Below are positions 1 to 6,559 of a stretch of 10,580 nt of DNA, piece after piece (the stretch's first letter is position 1; each line of letters opens with the position of its first letter). Both the position numbers and the translations under genes were made by a program. Origin of the DNA: an uncultured Eubacteriales bacterium (lineage in GTDB: Bacteria; Bacillota; Clostridia; Oscillospirales; Acutalibacteraceae); contig CAKSUE010000011.1 of NCBI GenBank assembly GCA_934501135.1, forward strand, positions 1 to 10,580, read 5' to 3'. Below the pieces are notes generated by a model. That model made no database searches, was not told where the DNA came from, and saw nothing but the letters and a program-made list of their open reading frames with translations.

Positions 1-36
1 AACCCCTCTAAACGCAACTAAGACACAATAAACAAA

Positions 37-58
37 GTCTCAACAATAATGTTGAGAC
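37..58 (-). terminator. Rho-independent terminator closing the CARF-nuclease operon
   Basis: A perfect 9-bp inverted repeat (GTCTCAACA at 37-45, TGTTGAGAC at 50-58) encloses a 4-base loop. On the minus strand it starts 5 bases after the stop codon of the CARF protein and is followed by the T-rich tail TTTGTTTATT. The position and tail fit termination of the leftward operon. The T-run is interrupted, so efficiency is uncertain. A lone palindromic CRISPR repeat was considered, but no second copy is visible. Confidence 0.7.
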
Positions 59-63
59 CCTGT

Positions 64-1242
64 TTATACACCAAGTACCTTTTTTATTGTATTTATAAAC
101 TCTCCATTTTTTATCGATTTTCCATCAATCAAGTCAATTTTCATATCTCTAGCTCTTCTAAAAATATACGATTTTTCCTTTTTTATGGTCCCAAGAGTAA
201 CCAATATGCATCTAGAATACCTACCTCCACAATAGTTTGGATATACACTAAGTTCTTGCAAAGCTTCAGAGCTGGGCTCAGAAAGCTTGCACGATACAAA
301 CACCGGTCGCATTCCGCTAAAAAATGTCACATCTATTTCATTAGTAACATCGTTTAAGGTCTGATTATCAACATTCCAATAAACTCTAACACTCAGCCTT
401 ACATCATCAAATATCTTCTCTCTTTTTAAAGAAAGATAAGTATACAACTCTAACCATGTTCCAAAATCTGTCATATATTTTTTTATAGTGTTATTTTTAA
501 ATGAAAAACTTATTTTTTTATTTTTAGTATGAAGTCCCGTAATAAACCCTAATTCCTGGGCAATATCCAAAAATTTAGTATCATCCACCTGTATAACTCC
601 ATTTGGTACAGAAATCCTTTTAGGTACAACAAACAGCATTGGATTATACTCAATATTATAATGCGACACACCCATCTGAAGATAAAAACAAATATCTTTC
701 CAGCCCTGAATATCCTGAAAAACAGCATCACAAAATTTTAATATATTATTATCTAAATCAGCTGTGGGCGTAGGATGTGTATACCCACTACTCGATGCAC
801 CATGAGACGCAAATAAAACCTCCATAGACAGCTTAGGTACAGAGAATATTTTCTCAAGATACTTACATCCATAAATATTAATAAGTTCACATTCTGGTAA
901 ATTCACCTTAAAAATAGGTGTAAAAGTAGACGTACATGCCAAATATGCACCAATTGCAAACATTTCACTACCGCCAGTAATATCAAAATAACAATTAGGG
1001 TTATCGTGTATAATTTTTTTACAAGAACTGCTAACACAATCTATACTCTGGCAATTTATCTGAGCATATTCAAATATTATATCTTTTATTTTTAACTTGC
1101 AAGCTCTCTCTATTAATATTAGTTCGTTAATATCCACGTCACTTTTATCATACATTATGATGACCTTACGTGGTCTAAAGGACAACACTACTAAGATGTT
1201 GTTTATCTGTTCTCTATCATAAATTTCAACTAAACAGTCCAT
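64..1242 (-). CDS. Card1/Can2-like protein: N-terminal CARF domain, C-terminal PD-(D/E)XK nuclease domain (DUF1887 family)
   Basis: This 392-residue protein is close to the usual Card1 length of about 370-380. The N-terminal third looks like a CARF Rossmann domain. It opens with a hydrophobic strand (LVEIYD), then VIIMYD near residue 30, and carries the ligand-loop signature DITGGSEM at 87-94, the counterpart of the NITGGTK motif in characterised CARF proteins. The C-terminal part matches the Card1 nuclease fold: GTWLELY (261-267, Glu265), NEIDV (301-305, Asp304) and VSCK (316-319, Lys319). The final helix region FRRARDMKIDLIDG also matches. Family knowledge: Card1 is activated by cyclic tetra-adenylate and cuts single-stranded DNA and RNA. 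Odd point: the ExK motif reads SxK here (Ser317). The start is ATG at 1242, with AGAGGAG 7 bases upstream lying inside the last codons of the preceding gene, so translation is probably coupled. No CRISPR or cas gene is in view. The family assignment is strong; nuclease activity and ligand are inference. Confidence 0.85.
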   Translation of the reverse strand: MDCLVEIYDREQINNILVVLSFRPRKVIIMYDKSDVDINELILIERACKLKIKDIIFEYAQINCQSIDCVSSSCKKIIHDNPNCYFDITGGSEMFAIGAYLACTSTFTPIFKVNLPECELINIYGCKYLEKIFSVPKLSMEVLFASHGASSSGYTHPTPTADLDNNILKFCDAVFQDIQGWKDICFYLQMGVSHYNIEYNPMLFVVPKRISVPNGVIQVDDTKFLDIAQELGFITGLHTKNKKISFSFKNNTIKKYMTDFGTWLELYTYLSLKREKIFDDVRLSVRVYWNVDNQTLNDVTNEIDVTFFSGMRPVFVSCKLSEPSSEALQELSVYPNYCGGRYSRCILVTLGTIKKEKSYIFRRARDMKIDLIDGKSIKNGEFINTIKKVLGV

Positions 1243-1246
1243 AATA

Positions 1247-3712
1247 TCACTCCTCTGGCAAAATTATATTTTGAGTGATTTTTTCGTTTCCGTCAATATG
1301 CTTCTTAATTTTCAGTAAATCTAAAGTATTTACTGTTCCGTCATGATTAGCATCTGCTGCCATAAGAAAATAACTTTCAAGACTAGTTTTTCCTAATAAG
1401 TGGTTATAAATGCTATTAATATCCCTTGAATTTATATTTCCTTCACCAGTTAACTCACCAAATATCACAACATGAAATTCGTAAGCAATTTGAGAGTCTC
1501 TTATAAACTGTAGTTTAGCCGTTGATCCAATTACACCGCTTTTGACTTCATTCCCCCTATAATTAATAAGTTTTAAAGTATAACCATTGTAACTAATATT
1601 TTTCTTAATTTCTGATATTGTTGATCCTGGCTCTATGCCTATTATAATCATATTCTTTTTATCAATATTATATACACTACTTGTAATATCCGGAGCAGGT
1701 GGGTCATCTGGGTCATCTGGAGTATCTGGGTCATCTGGATCAATGGGTTTGGGATCAGCTTTAAGTTCAAATAGCTTAGTTGAATATTCTAAGTTTACAA
1801 CCATTCCATTTTCATCGCAAATATTCCCTACCTTAACTTTAAACTTTGTATCCTTTTCAAATTTAAATGCAATATTTTTGATAACTATTGTTTTGTTACC
1901 ATCATCAATAATTTCAAAGTCATTTTCAGAGTCTAAGACAATCTCCTCATTTGTCCTTTCATTTACAATTATAATGTTAAGATTTCCTCTGTCACCTGAA
2001 AAAAGCGATTTACCCAATGTAACTGTTAATTCAGGATTCACTTGAACTAAAGATATTGGATATAAACCTTCACATAAATATGGTGTAAAATTATAACTAT
2101 TAAAATACTTCTCTCTATCTTCAAACTTTATTAATGCCGCTGTTTTTCCGTCTGAATTCGAGCAAACTCCAAATCCTATTTTTGTTATAGACTCATCAAG
2201 TAATTTCTCTCTAAAATAATAATTACAGCTAAAAAGATAATGAACTGCATCGACAATAGGTGCCTCAGTTAGATTTTCACTTATTCTTACACAGTTTTTA
2301 TCAAACGCCAACATAGCTTTATGATAAAATTCGTCATTCATATTATTAGGTTTAATTGGGTTCGATAAATCTCCAGTAACCAATGAAAGAAGAGCACCAT
2401 ATTGTGCATTTTCAGATAACTCATTATCTAATTCAACTTCATTTAACCCATACAATTTTCTGTAAAAATTTATAGCTCTAAGGCCATCATCCATTACTAA
2501 ATTTTCCACATGTCCCGGTGTAGTAAAGTTTTCAAGATCCGCCATATCAGAATAAACATTTTCACTACTTTTATTAAGTGGTTTACTCTCGGCATAAATA
2601 TTGTTTATTTCATCTTCACTCTTAAGTTCAATTCCAGAATTATATGTAATAGTCTCTATATCTTCAAAATCTTCAGACTTAAATACATCTACACAATATT
2701 TGCCATTTTCCTTGTATACAACAAATAAATTTGTTCTATCCGTTCCTATTTCAACTATATTTTTCCCTGTATCTAACTGATACCTTGCCTCGTTTGTAAT
2801 AGGGGAAATTGCATAAATAAGGCCGTTACCCATTGTGGTTAAAATATAATCTTTAAACACCTCAGCTTTCATATTACTATCATTTGAATGGCTATTAAAA
2901 TCATAGGAAAATTTATCATCATCAATAGCATAAAATTTATTTTCATAATCATTTATCAATGCATCGGTAATAAAATTAAAATCGTCCCCAATATATAGTC
3001 CTGCATCGTGTTTAATAATATCAGAATTTTCCAAGGTTAAATATACAAAAGTATCTTTATTTTCTGCGTCTGTACCAACCACATACGCCTTGTTTCCCGA
3101 TACATTTTGTCTAACAGAAAAAATTTGTTGCATAGAAAGGTCAATGGACAGACCTTCAGGATTCTCAAAAATATTTTTATATAAAATTAAATTTTTCTTA
3201 TCATCCGAATCCAACAATAAAATATTATCACCATTTATAATAGAAAAACTTACATCATTCTCAATAAAATATCCTATTGCCGTAAAGTTGCTAGTAATTC
3301 CTGAATTAACGGAATACTTCAAAACTTTAGTTTCTTTGCTACCAAGCTCATCTTTAAAACTACAGATAATATACAAATTGTTATCAATAATCGATGTCCC
3401 ATAACAGCTCGCAACAATATTGTCTCCAATAGAACTTAAGTTCTTCTCAATATCAGCTTTCGCAAACTCCGCCACAAGTGAACACCCATTCCGAGAAATA
3501 TTTGAGAGTGCAATTTTATCTTCATTGGAGCTTACAACATAAGACACACCATCACCTGAATAAATTTTTGCATCATCTCCAACAATTGTTCCATTGTTGA
3601 TTTCATAGGCATTAGAACTAATTAAAATTGATGAACACAATAAAACTATAATTGAAACAATTAAAGCTACCACCAACACTATAAAAATCGGTTTCTTTTT
3701 AGTCTTCATCAT
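1247..3712 (-). CDS. Membrane-anchored extracellular protein with CAP/SCP-like, Ig-like and dockerin-like domains
   Basis: About 821 residues. An N-terminal KTKKK cluster and one hydrophobic segment (residues 9-32) act as signal anchor, placing the rest outside the cell. Residues 40-350 are strand-rich repeats with alternating hydrophobics, possibly a beta-propeller (inference). Residues 405-535 resemble a CAP/SCP domain (AINFYRKLYGLNEVELDNEL, then RISENLTEA), but the segment that normally reads S..HR..IL is SCNYYFREKLL, so the usual His is missing. An Ig-like region spans 550-648. An Asp/Pro linker spans 651-674, then a beta domain typical of clostridial dockerin proteins. A dockerin-like module (752-809) has two calcium-loop repeats (GELTGEGNINSRD and ADANHDGTVNTLD). 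An ATG start at 3712 fits the GAGAG purine tract 6 bases upstream; a GTG at 3718 is in frame but overlaps that tract. It is first in an operon with the CARF protein, 4 bases apart. Ligand and role are unknown. Confidence 0.85.
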   Translation of the reverse strand: MMKTKKKPIFIVLVVALIVSIIVLLCSSILISSNAYEINNGTIVGDDAKIYSGDGVSYVVSSNEDKIALSNISRNGCSLVAEFAKADIEKNLSSIGDNIVASCYGTSIIDNNLYIICSFKDELGSKETKVLKYSVNSGITSNFTAIGYFIENDVSFSIINGDNILLLDSDDKKNLILYKNIFENPEGLSIDLSMQQIFSVRQNVSGNKAYVVGTDAENKDTFVYLTLENSDIIKHDAGLYIGDDFNFITDALINDYENKFYAIDDDKFSYDFNSHSNDSNMKAEVFKDYILTTMGNGLIYAISPITNEARYQLDTGKNIVEIGTDRTNLFVVYKENGKYCVDVFKSEDFEDIETITYNSGIELKSEDEINNIYAESKPLNKSSENVYSDMADLENFTTPGHVENLVMDDGLRAINFYRKLYGLNEVELDNELSENAQYGALLSLVTGDLSNPIKPNNMNDEFYHKAMLAFDKNCVRISENLTEAPIVDAVHYLFSCNYYFREKLLDESITKIGFGVCSNSDGKTAALIKFEDREKYFNSYNFTPYLCEGLYPISLVQVNPELTVTLGKSLFSGDRGNLNIIIVNERTNEEIVLDSENDFEIIDDGNKTIVIKNIAFKFEKDTKFKVKVGNICDENGMVVNLEYSTKLFELKADPKPIDPDDPDTPDDPDDPPAPDITSSVYNIDKKNMIIIGIEPGSTISEIKKNISYNGYTLKLINYRGNEVKSGVIGSTAKLQFIRDSQIAYEFHVVIFGELTGEGNINSRDINSIYNHLLGKTSLESYFLMAADANHDGTVNTLDLLKIKKHIDGNEKITQNIILPEE
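1701..1745. repeat. 9-bp tandem repeat encoding the Asp/Pro linker
   Basis: About five copies of a 9-base unit, GGGTCATCT on the plus strand, lie head to tail. Units 1, 2 and 4 (1701-1709, 1710-1718, 1728-1736) are identical; units 3 and 5 diverge. Read on the minus strand they encode the PDDPDTPDDPDDP linker ahead of the pre-dockerin domain. Such an array can expand or contract in multiples of 3 codons without breaking the frame. Confidence 0.8.
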
Positions 3713-3747
3713 TATCACTCTCTTTTTTACATAAATTCCCTGTGTTT

Positions 3748-3776
3748 ATTTTACACTTTTCATTGAAATTCAACAA
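3748..3776 (-). promoter_or_regulatory. Putative promoter of the surface protein/CARF-nuclease operon
   Basis: On the minus strand, TTGTTG (3776-3771) and TAAAAT (3753-3748) are separated by 17 bases, giving a leader of about 30 bases before the ATG at 3712. The -10 box is good (5 of 6), the -35 box poor (3 of 6). It lies back to back with the rpe promoter in a 200-base divergent intergenic region. Confidence 0.4.
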
Positions 3777-3848
3777 CGTTTGGTGACTATGCTTCAAATT
3801 TACCATATATTTGTGTATAAATTATTAATATTTCTAGATTGATATCGT

Positions 3849-3877
3849 TTGACCTTTAATTTATACTGTAGTAAACT
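3849..3877 (+). promoter_or_regulatory. Putative promoter of rpe
   Basis: TTGACC (3849-3854) and TAAACT (3872-3877) are spaced by 17 bases. The -35 matches consensus at 5 of 6 positions and the -10 at 4 of 6. The expected start site lies about 30 bases ahead of the rpe start codon. TATACT at 3863-3868 is too close to this -35 to pair with it. Confidence 0.55.
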
Positions 3878-3912
3878 TTAATCAGGAATATAAAAATATT
3901 GGAGGAATAATC

Positions 3913-4569
3913 ATGAAAATAGCTCCCTCTATGCTCGCATGCGACTTTGCGCGTATTGGTAATGAGATTCAAAGAATATCAGGAGGTGGTGCAGACCTTG
4001 TCCACCTGGATGTAATGGACGGGGATTTTGTACCTAACATATCATTTGGTCCCGCTGTAATAAAATCAATGAGAAAGTACACAAATCTTCCGTTCGACGT
4101 ACATTTAATGATAAAAAATCCTAATAGATATATTGAAGAGTTTGCAAAATCAGGAGCCGATATAATCACTTTTCATGTAGAAGCAGAAAGAAATATATCG
4201 GAAACCATACAAAAAATAAAAGACTTCGGTGTAAAGCCCGGTTTAGTTATAAAACCGAATACTCGTGCCGAAGCTGTATTTCCTTATTTAAAAGATATAT
4301 ATATGGTTCTTATTATGACTGTTGAACCTGGTTTTGGAGGTCAGTCGTTTATGGAAGACATGATGCCAAAAATAACAGCAATAAAAAATAAGGCTAAAGA
4401 AGTAAATCCTAATCTACTTATAGAGGTAGATGGAGGTATAAACTTAGAAACCATTACAGTTGCTGCAAAATATGGCGTAGATATATGCGTTGCCGGCACC
4501 AGTGTATTTAAAAGTGCTGATACCGGCAAGGCTATAAGAGATCTTAAAAATGCTTCCACTGTGTATTAA
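3913..4569 (+). CDS. rpe: Ribulose-phosphate 3-epimerase
   Basis: A 218-residue TIM-barrel enzyme of normal family length. It interconverts D-ribulose 5-phosphate and D-xylulose 5-phosphate in the cytoplasmic pentose phosphate pathway. Visible signatures are APSMLACDF at the N-terminus (Ser6), HLDVMDG (31-37) with metal/acid-base residues His31 and Asp33, DVHLMI with His64, MTVEPGFGGQSF (135-146) and EVDGGIN (171-177) with catalytic Asp173, then the phosphate-binding VAGTSVF (193-199). The start is ATG at 3913, with GGAGG at 3901-3905 and 7-base spacing. In many Bacillota rpe sits with rsgA and the prkC/prpC genes; here it appears as a single gene with its own promoter. Its stop codon overlaps that of the convergent MecA-like gene by 3 bases, so no separate terminator exists between them. 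Confidence 0.97.
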   Translation: MKIAPSMLACDFARIGNEIQRISGGGADLVHLDVMDGDFVPNISFGPAVIKSMRKYTNLPFDVHLMIKNPNRYIEEFAKSGADIITFHVEAERNISETIQKIKDFGVKPGLVIKPNTRAEAVFPYLKDIYMVLIMTVEPGFGGQSFMEDMMPKITAIKNKAKEVNPNLLIEVDGGINLETITVAAKYGVDICVAGTSVFKSADTGKAIRDLKNASTVY

Positions 4570-5141
4570 TTTAAATATTCCCCAATCTGCTCAATTGCAT
4601 ATTTATCAGACACAATTTTACCATATTCTAAAAGTTTAGATTCGTTTATTTTTCCCGATCCCCTCCATTTACCATACTCACTAAGAATAACCGATACTGG
4701 TGAAGTTATACCTCCGTTTGTATAAATTATCAAATAATATTTCTTATTTAATGCCACTGCCGTACTTAGTCTAATATTAGTATTTAGTGATACGAGTTTA
4801 CCAGCAACATCAAGCAAATCGTCTGCTGAATTGAATTCATATATAAATGGTTCATGTTTGCTCTTAACTCTAAACTTCTTCCTTGCTAACTTGAGTTTAT
4901 CTGAAAGAAGCGTAAATAAAATCGCACAACCGTCGTCTATTGGAATTGCTTCTATCATTAGACGCTTGTTTTCTGCTGAAAATCCCGTTTTTTCTTCAGC
5001 AATCACTAACAATTCCCGAATTATATTTCGAGATTTTCTATCACTCCACAGAAATTGATCAAATCTAAGGTCAAACGCCTGCATATCCTCACTAGCAAGG
5101 GATATCAATAGCCGTATATCGTCTATCTTGCTTATATTCAT
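4566..5141 (-). CDS. mecA: MecA-like ClpC adaptor protein
   Basis: A 191-residue protein with the two-part layout of MecA. The N-terminal domain (1-80) opens MNISKIDDIRLLISLASEDM and contains an AEEKTGF...LMIEAIP stretch, matching the family pattern of a short beta start, a DL/DM acidic turn and a helix ending before a strand. The C-terminal domain (about 95-191) has EFNSADDLLDVAGKL, KKYYLIIY and SEYG, then LLEYGKIVSDKYAIEQIGEYL, resembling the EHGK..I..NAI end of MecA. In Bacillus, MecA delivers substrates such as ComK to the ClpCP protease; the clostridial substrate is unknown. The longest open frame begins at 5210, but that codon lies inside the -35 box of a good promoter. The ATG at 5141, with GGGGG 8 bases upstream, is therefore preferred. 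It converges on rpe with overlapping stops. The family call rests on sequence pattern, and identity to true MecA is low in the middle. Confidence 0.75.
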   Translation of the reverse strand: MNISKIDDIRLLISLASEDMQAFDLRFDQFLWSDRKSRNIIRELLVIAEEKTGFSAENKRLMIEAIPIDDGCAILFTLLSDKLKLARKKFRVKSKHEPFIYEFNSADDLLDVAGKLVSLNTNIRLSTAVALNKKYYLIIYTNGGITSPVSVILSEYGKWRGSGKINESKLLEYGKIVSDKYAIEQIGEYLN

Positions 5142-5181
5142 AACGGCAACCCCCATTACTATTAATATATCTCTTAATACC

Positions 5182-5210
5182 ATGATAAAACTTGTGCAGC
5201 CTGTATTCAA
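5182..5210 (-). promoter_or_regulatory. Putative promoter of the MecA-like gene
   Basis: On the minus strand, TTGAAT (5210-5205) and TATCAT (5187-5182) are separated by exactly 17 bases. Transcription would begin near 5175, about 34 bases before the ATG at 5141. This argues against the upstream in-frame ATG at 5210 as the start. Confidence 0.6.
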
Positions 5211-5726
5211 GAGGATATTCTAGGTTGTTACAAATTCCCTTACTAATATAATATATTTTTTTTTGAAGAAAGTGATTTAAAAATAATTATTGATTTTTCA
5301 TACTCATATTTTTCCGAACACAATAGCAGAAATATCCATAAGGAATTTAGAAAAATCAGGCAAGGCTAAAACAAATATTCCCGCAAACAAAGAGGCATTA
5401 ACGTAATACTAGGGAATAAAAAATGGGATAGGGATTATAATCCTTAAAAATTAAGTCTCCCATGCTAAATAACATTAAAGTAGAATCTAAAGTAATGAAA
5501 AACAAAATATTTGATCCTATAATTTCAATATTAAACTTTGAAAATTTAGGCACGTTAATAAATTCCAAACCAGAATCATTAGCATTATATTCATCTTCTA
5601 ACGGCACAACCGTTATCAACAAAGTAACTAAATCTATATAATTTGACAGCGTATGTGTTAATGATGCCATAACTCATATTGCTTTATAGAAATAGATACT
5701 TTTTTCAATAAAATATTCTACAAAAA
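5211..5726. other. Region without a confident gene between the MecA-like promoter and the barstar terminator
   Basis: This AT-rich stretch holds a T9 run at 5256-5264 and two short plus-strand frames that look coding-like but join only through a frame change. One runs from about 5265 to 5372 (FEESDLKIIIDFSY...). The other ends at 5406 (AEISIRNLEKSGKAKT...). Neither has an identifiable start or ribosome-binding site. On the minus strand a 90-codon frame occupies 5398-5670. It may be a graveyard of decayed genes or simple spacer. Confidence 0.4.
5398..5670 (-). CDS. Doubtful 90-residue hypothetical protein
   Basis: An open frame begins at the ATG of 5670, with an in-frame stop two codons upstream. 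No good Shine-Dalgarno is seen, only a GAG 3 bases before the ATG. The product opens MASLTHTLSNYIDLVTLLIT and ends with LIFKDYNPYPIFYSLVLR, alternating hydrophobic and acidic stretches without a recognisable domain. It lies downstream of the barnase/barstar pair but beyond that pair's strong terminator, so it is probably not cotranscribed. It could be a fragment of an immunity-type protein or a chance frame in AT-rich DNA. I do not recognise it. Confidence 0.25.
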   Translation of the reverse strand: MASLTHTLSNYIDLVTLLITVVPLEDEYNANDSGLEFINVPKFSKFNIEIIGSNILFFITLDSTLMLFSMGDLIFKDYNPYPIFYSLVLR

Positions 5727-5768
5727 ATAAGTTTTGCTGTTCTATAAAATAATTACAGCAAAACTTAT
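5727..5768 (-). terminator. Rho-independent terminator of the barnase/barstar operon
   Basis: A perfect 14-bp inverted repeat (ATAAGTTTTGCTGT at 5727-5740, ACAGCAAAACTTAT at 5755-5768) flanks a 14-base loop. On the minus strand it is followed directly by a T-run (TTTTTTG). It starts 29 bases after the barstar stop codon. On the plus strand there is no T tail, so it works leftward. Confidence 0.85.
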
Positions 5769-5797
5769 AAAGTTTATATAAAGTTATATTCAAATTC

Positions 5798-6067
5798 TTA
5801 ATCTATTTTTAACCTTATGCACCCATACTGATTTTGGACAGCTCTAAATACATCTATAAACTTCTCTGCATCTGAGCCTAAATTTTTTCTAAACTTATCT
5901 TGGTTAATTAAGTGAATTTCAATCGGCTCCACAATATCAGTAAGCATATCCCACAAAGCATCTAAGTTGTTCCCATAGTAATCTGGAAACTCAAGTGCCT
6001 CCTTTAAAAATTCATGAACTTTTTGTTCAGAAGTTATTGTATCTCCATCTATTATTATTCTCTCCAT
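5798..6067 (-). CDS. Barstar family ribonuclease inhibitor
   Basis: 89 residues, the same length as Bacillus barstar. Barstar binds barnase in the cytoplasm and plugs its active site, protecting the producer. The sequence aligns along its full length: RIIIDGDTITS at the start, then the central signature FPDYYGNNLDALWDML (27-42). Tyr30, Asp36, Trp39 and Asp40 there correspond to the barstar residues Tyr29, Asp35, Trp38 and Asp39 that contact barnase. The AEKFIDVF helix (residues 69-76) matches the second contact helix, and the end reads IRLKID. The ATG at 6067 has a GGAGG 6 bases upstream. The gene follows the barnase gene after an 18-base gap on the same transcript and is closed by a strong terminator, so toxin and inhibitor are made together. 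Confidence 0.95.
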   Translation of the reverse strand: MERIIIDGDTITSEQKVHEFLKEALEFPDYYGNNLDALWDMLTDIVEPIEIHLINQDKFRKNLGSDAEKFIDVFRAVQNQYGCIRLKID

Positions 6068-6085
6068 ATAATACCTCCAAGTTTT

Positions 6086-6553
6086 TTAATATATTCGTAC
6101 TACTGTCTTATAATGATTATTAGTATAGTAAATTAAGCCATCATTTGAATAAATAAGCCTGCTTTTTCCTCTGAAACCTCCCCTATAATTTACATCACAC
6201 TCAAACCACTTTCTTCCTTCTTCCTGGGGAACAAGTTCTTGATAGTTTGTAAATATATCTCCTCCTATACATTTACGATTACTTACCCTCCATAAATTTC
6301 CTTTTCCTGAATCCCATCCCAACCTTTTTGCCTGAAACTTTGTTATATAGTTTCTGGGAAGCTTTCCAAACTTATGTAAATACGTGGCTACTTCATCTTT
6401 ACTATAATACTCACCTTCATACCTAACATTACAATCTGAGGTAATTTGAGGCGGAGATTCCACACCTATTGCAAAAACATCTACCAATGAACTGAACATC
6501 ATACTAACAGTTATTACGAATGTAAATACTCTCATTAGAAATTTCTTACTCAT
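6086..6553 (-). CDS. Secreted barnase-type ribonuclease (ribonuclease N1/T1 superfamily)
   Basis: About 155 residues: an N-terminal signal peptide (SKKFLMRVFTFVITVSMMF, predicted cleavage after VDVFA near residue 28) and a barnase domain covering the rest. Barnase cleaves single-stranded RNA, preferably after G. Conserved landmarks are LPRNYITKFQAKRLGW (66-81), KGNLWRV and KCIGGDIF. The catalytic set is present: Glu118 (WFECDVNY), Arg128 and Arg132 (GGFRGKSRLIY) and the general acid His147 (NNHYKT). It should therefore be active. Three cysteines in the mature part are unusual, as classical barnase has none. Start choice is open: the ATG at 6553 is standard, but a TTG two codons upstream (6559) lies 8 bases from AAGGAG, a better spacing than the ATG's 14. 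Barstar follows in the same operon. A role in competition or RNA scavenging is inferred. Confidence 0.95.
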   Translation of the reverse strand: MSKKFLMRVFTFVITVSMMFSSLVDVFAIGVESPPQITSDCNVRYEGEYYSKDEVATYLHKFGKLPRNYITKFQAKRLGWDSGKGNLWRVSNRKCIGGDIFTNYQELVPQEEGRKWFECDVNYRGGFRGKSRLIYSNDGLIYYTNNHYKTVVRIY

Positions 6554-6559
6554 TGACAA

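Noticed and set aside
37..58. Single CRISPR-repeat-like palindrome next to a CARF gene
   Set aside because: Only one copy is visible and no spacers follow; the position right after a stop codon and the T-rich tail fit a terminator better.
49..357. 102-codon plus-strand frame at the left edge
   Set aside because: It lies antisense to the conserved nuclease domain of the CARF protein and has no ribosome-binding site; it is a shadow.
1635..2045. 136-codon plus-strand frame rich in Gly and Ser
   Set aside because: Its low-complexity GSSGSSG tract is the antisense of the Asp/Pro linker repeat of the surface protein; no independent support.
5142..5210. Upstream in-frame start of the MecA-like gene at 5210
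   Set aside because: The codon lies inside the -35 box of a well-spaced promoter, and the extra residues do not match the MecA N-terminus.
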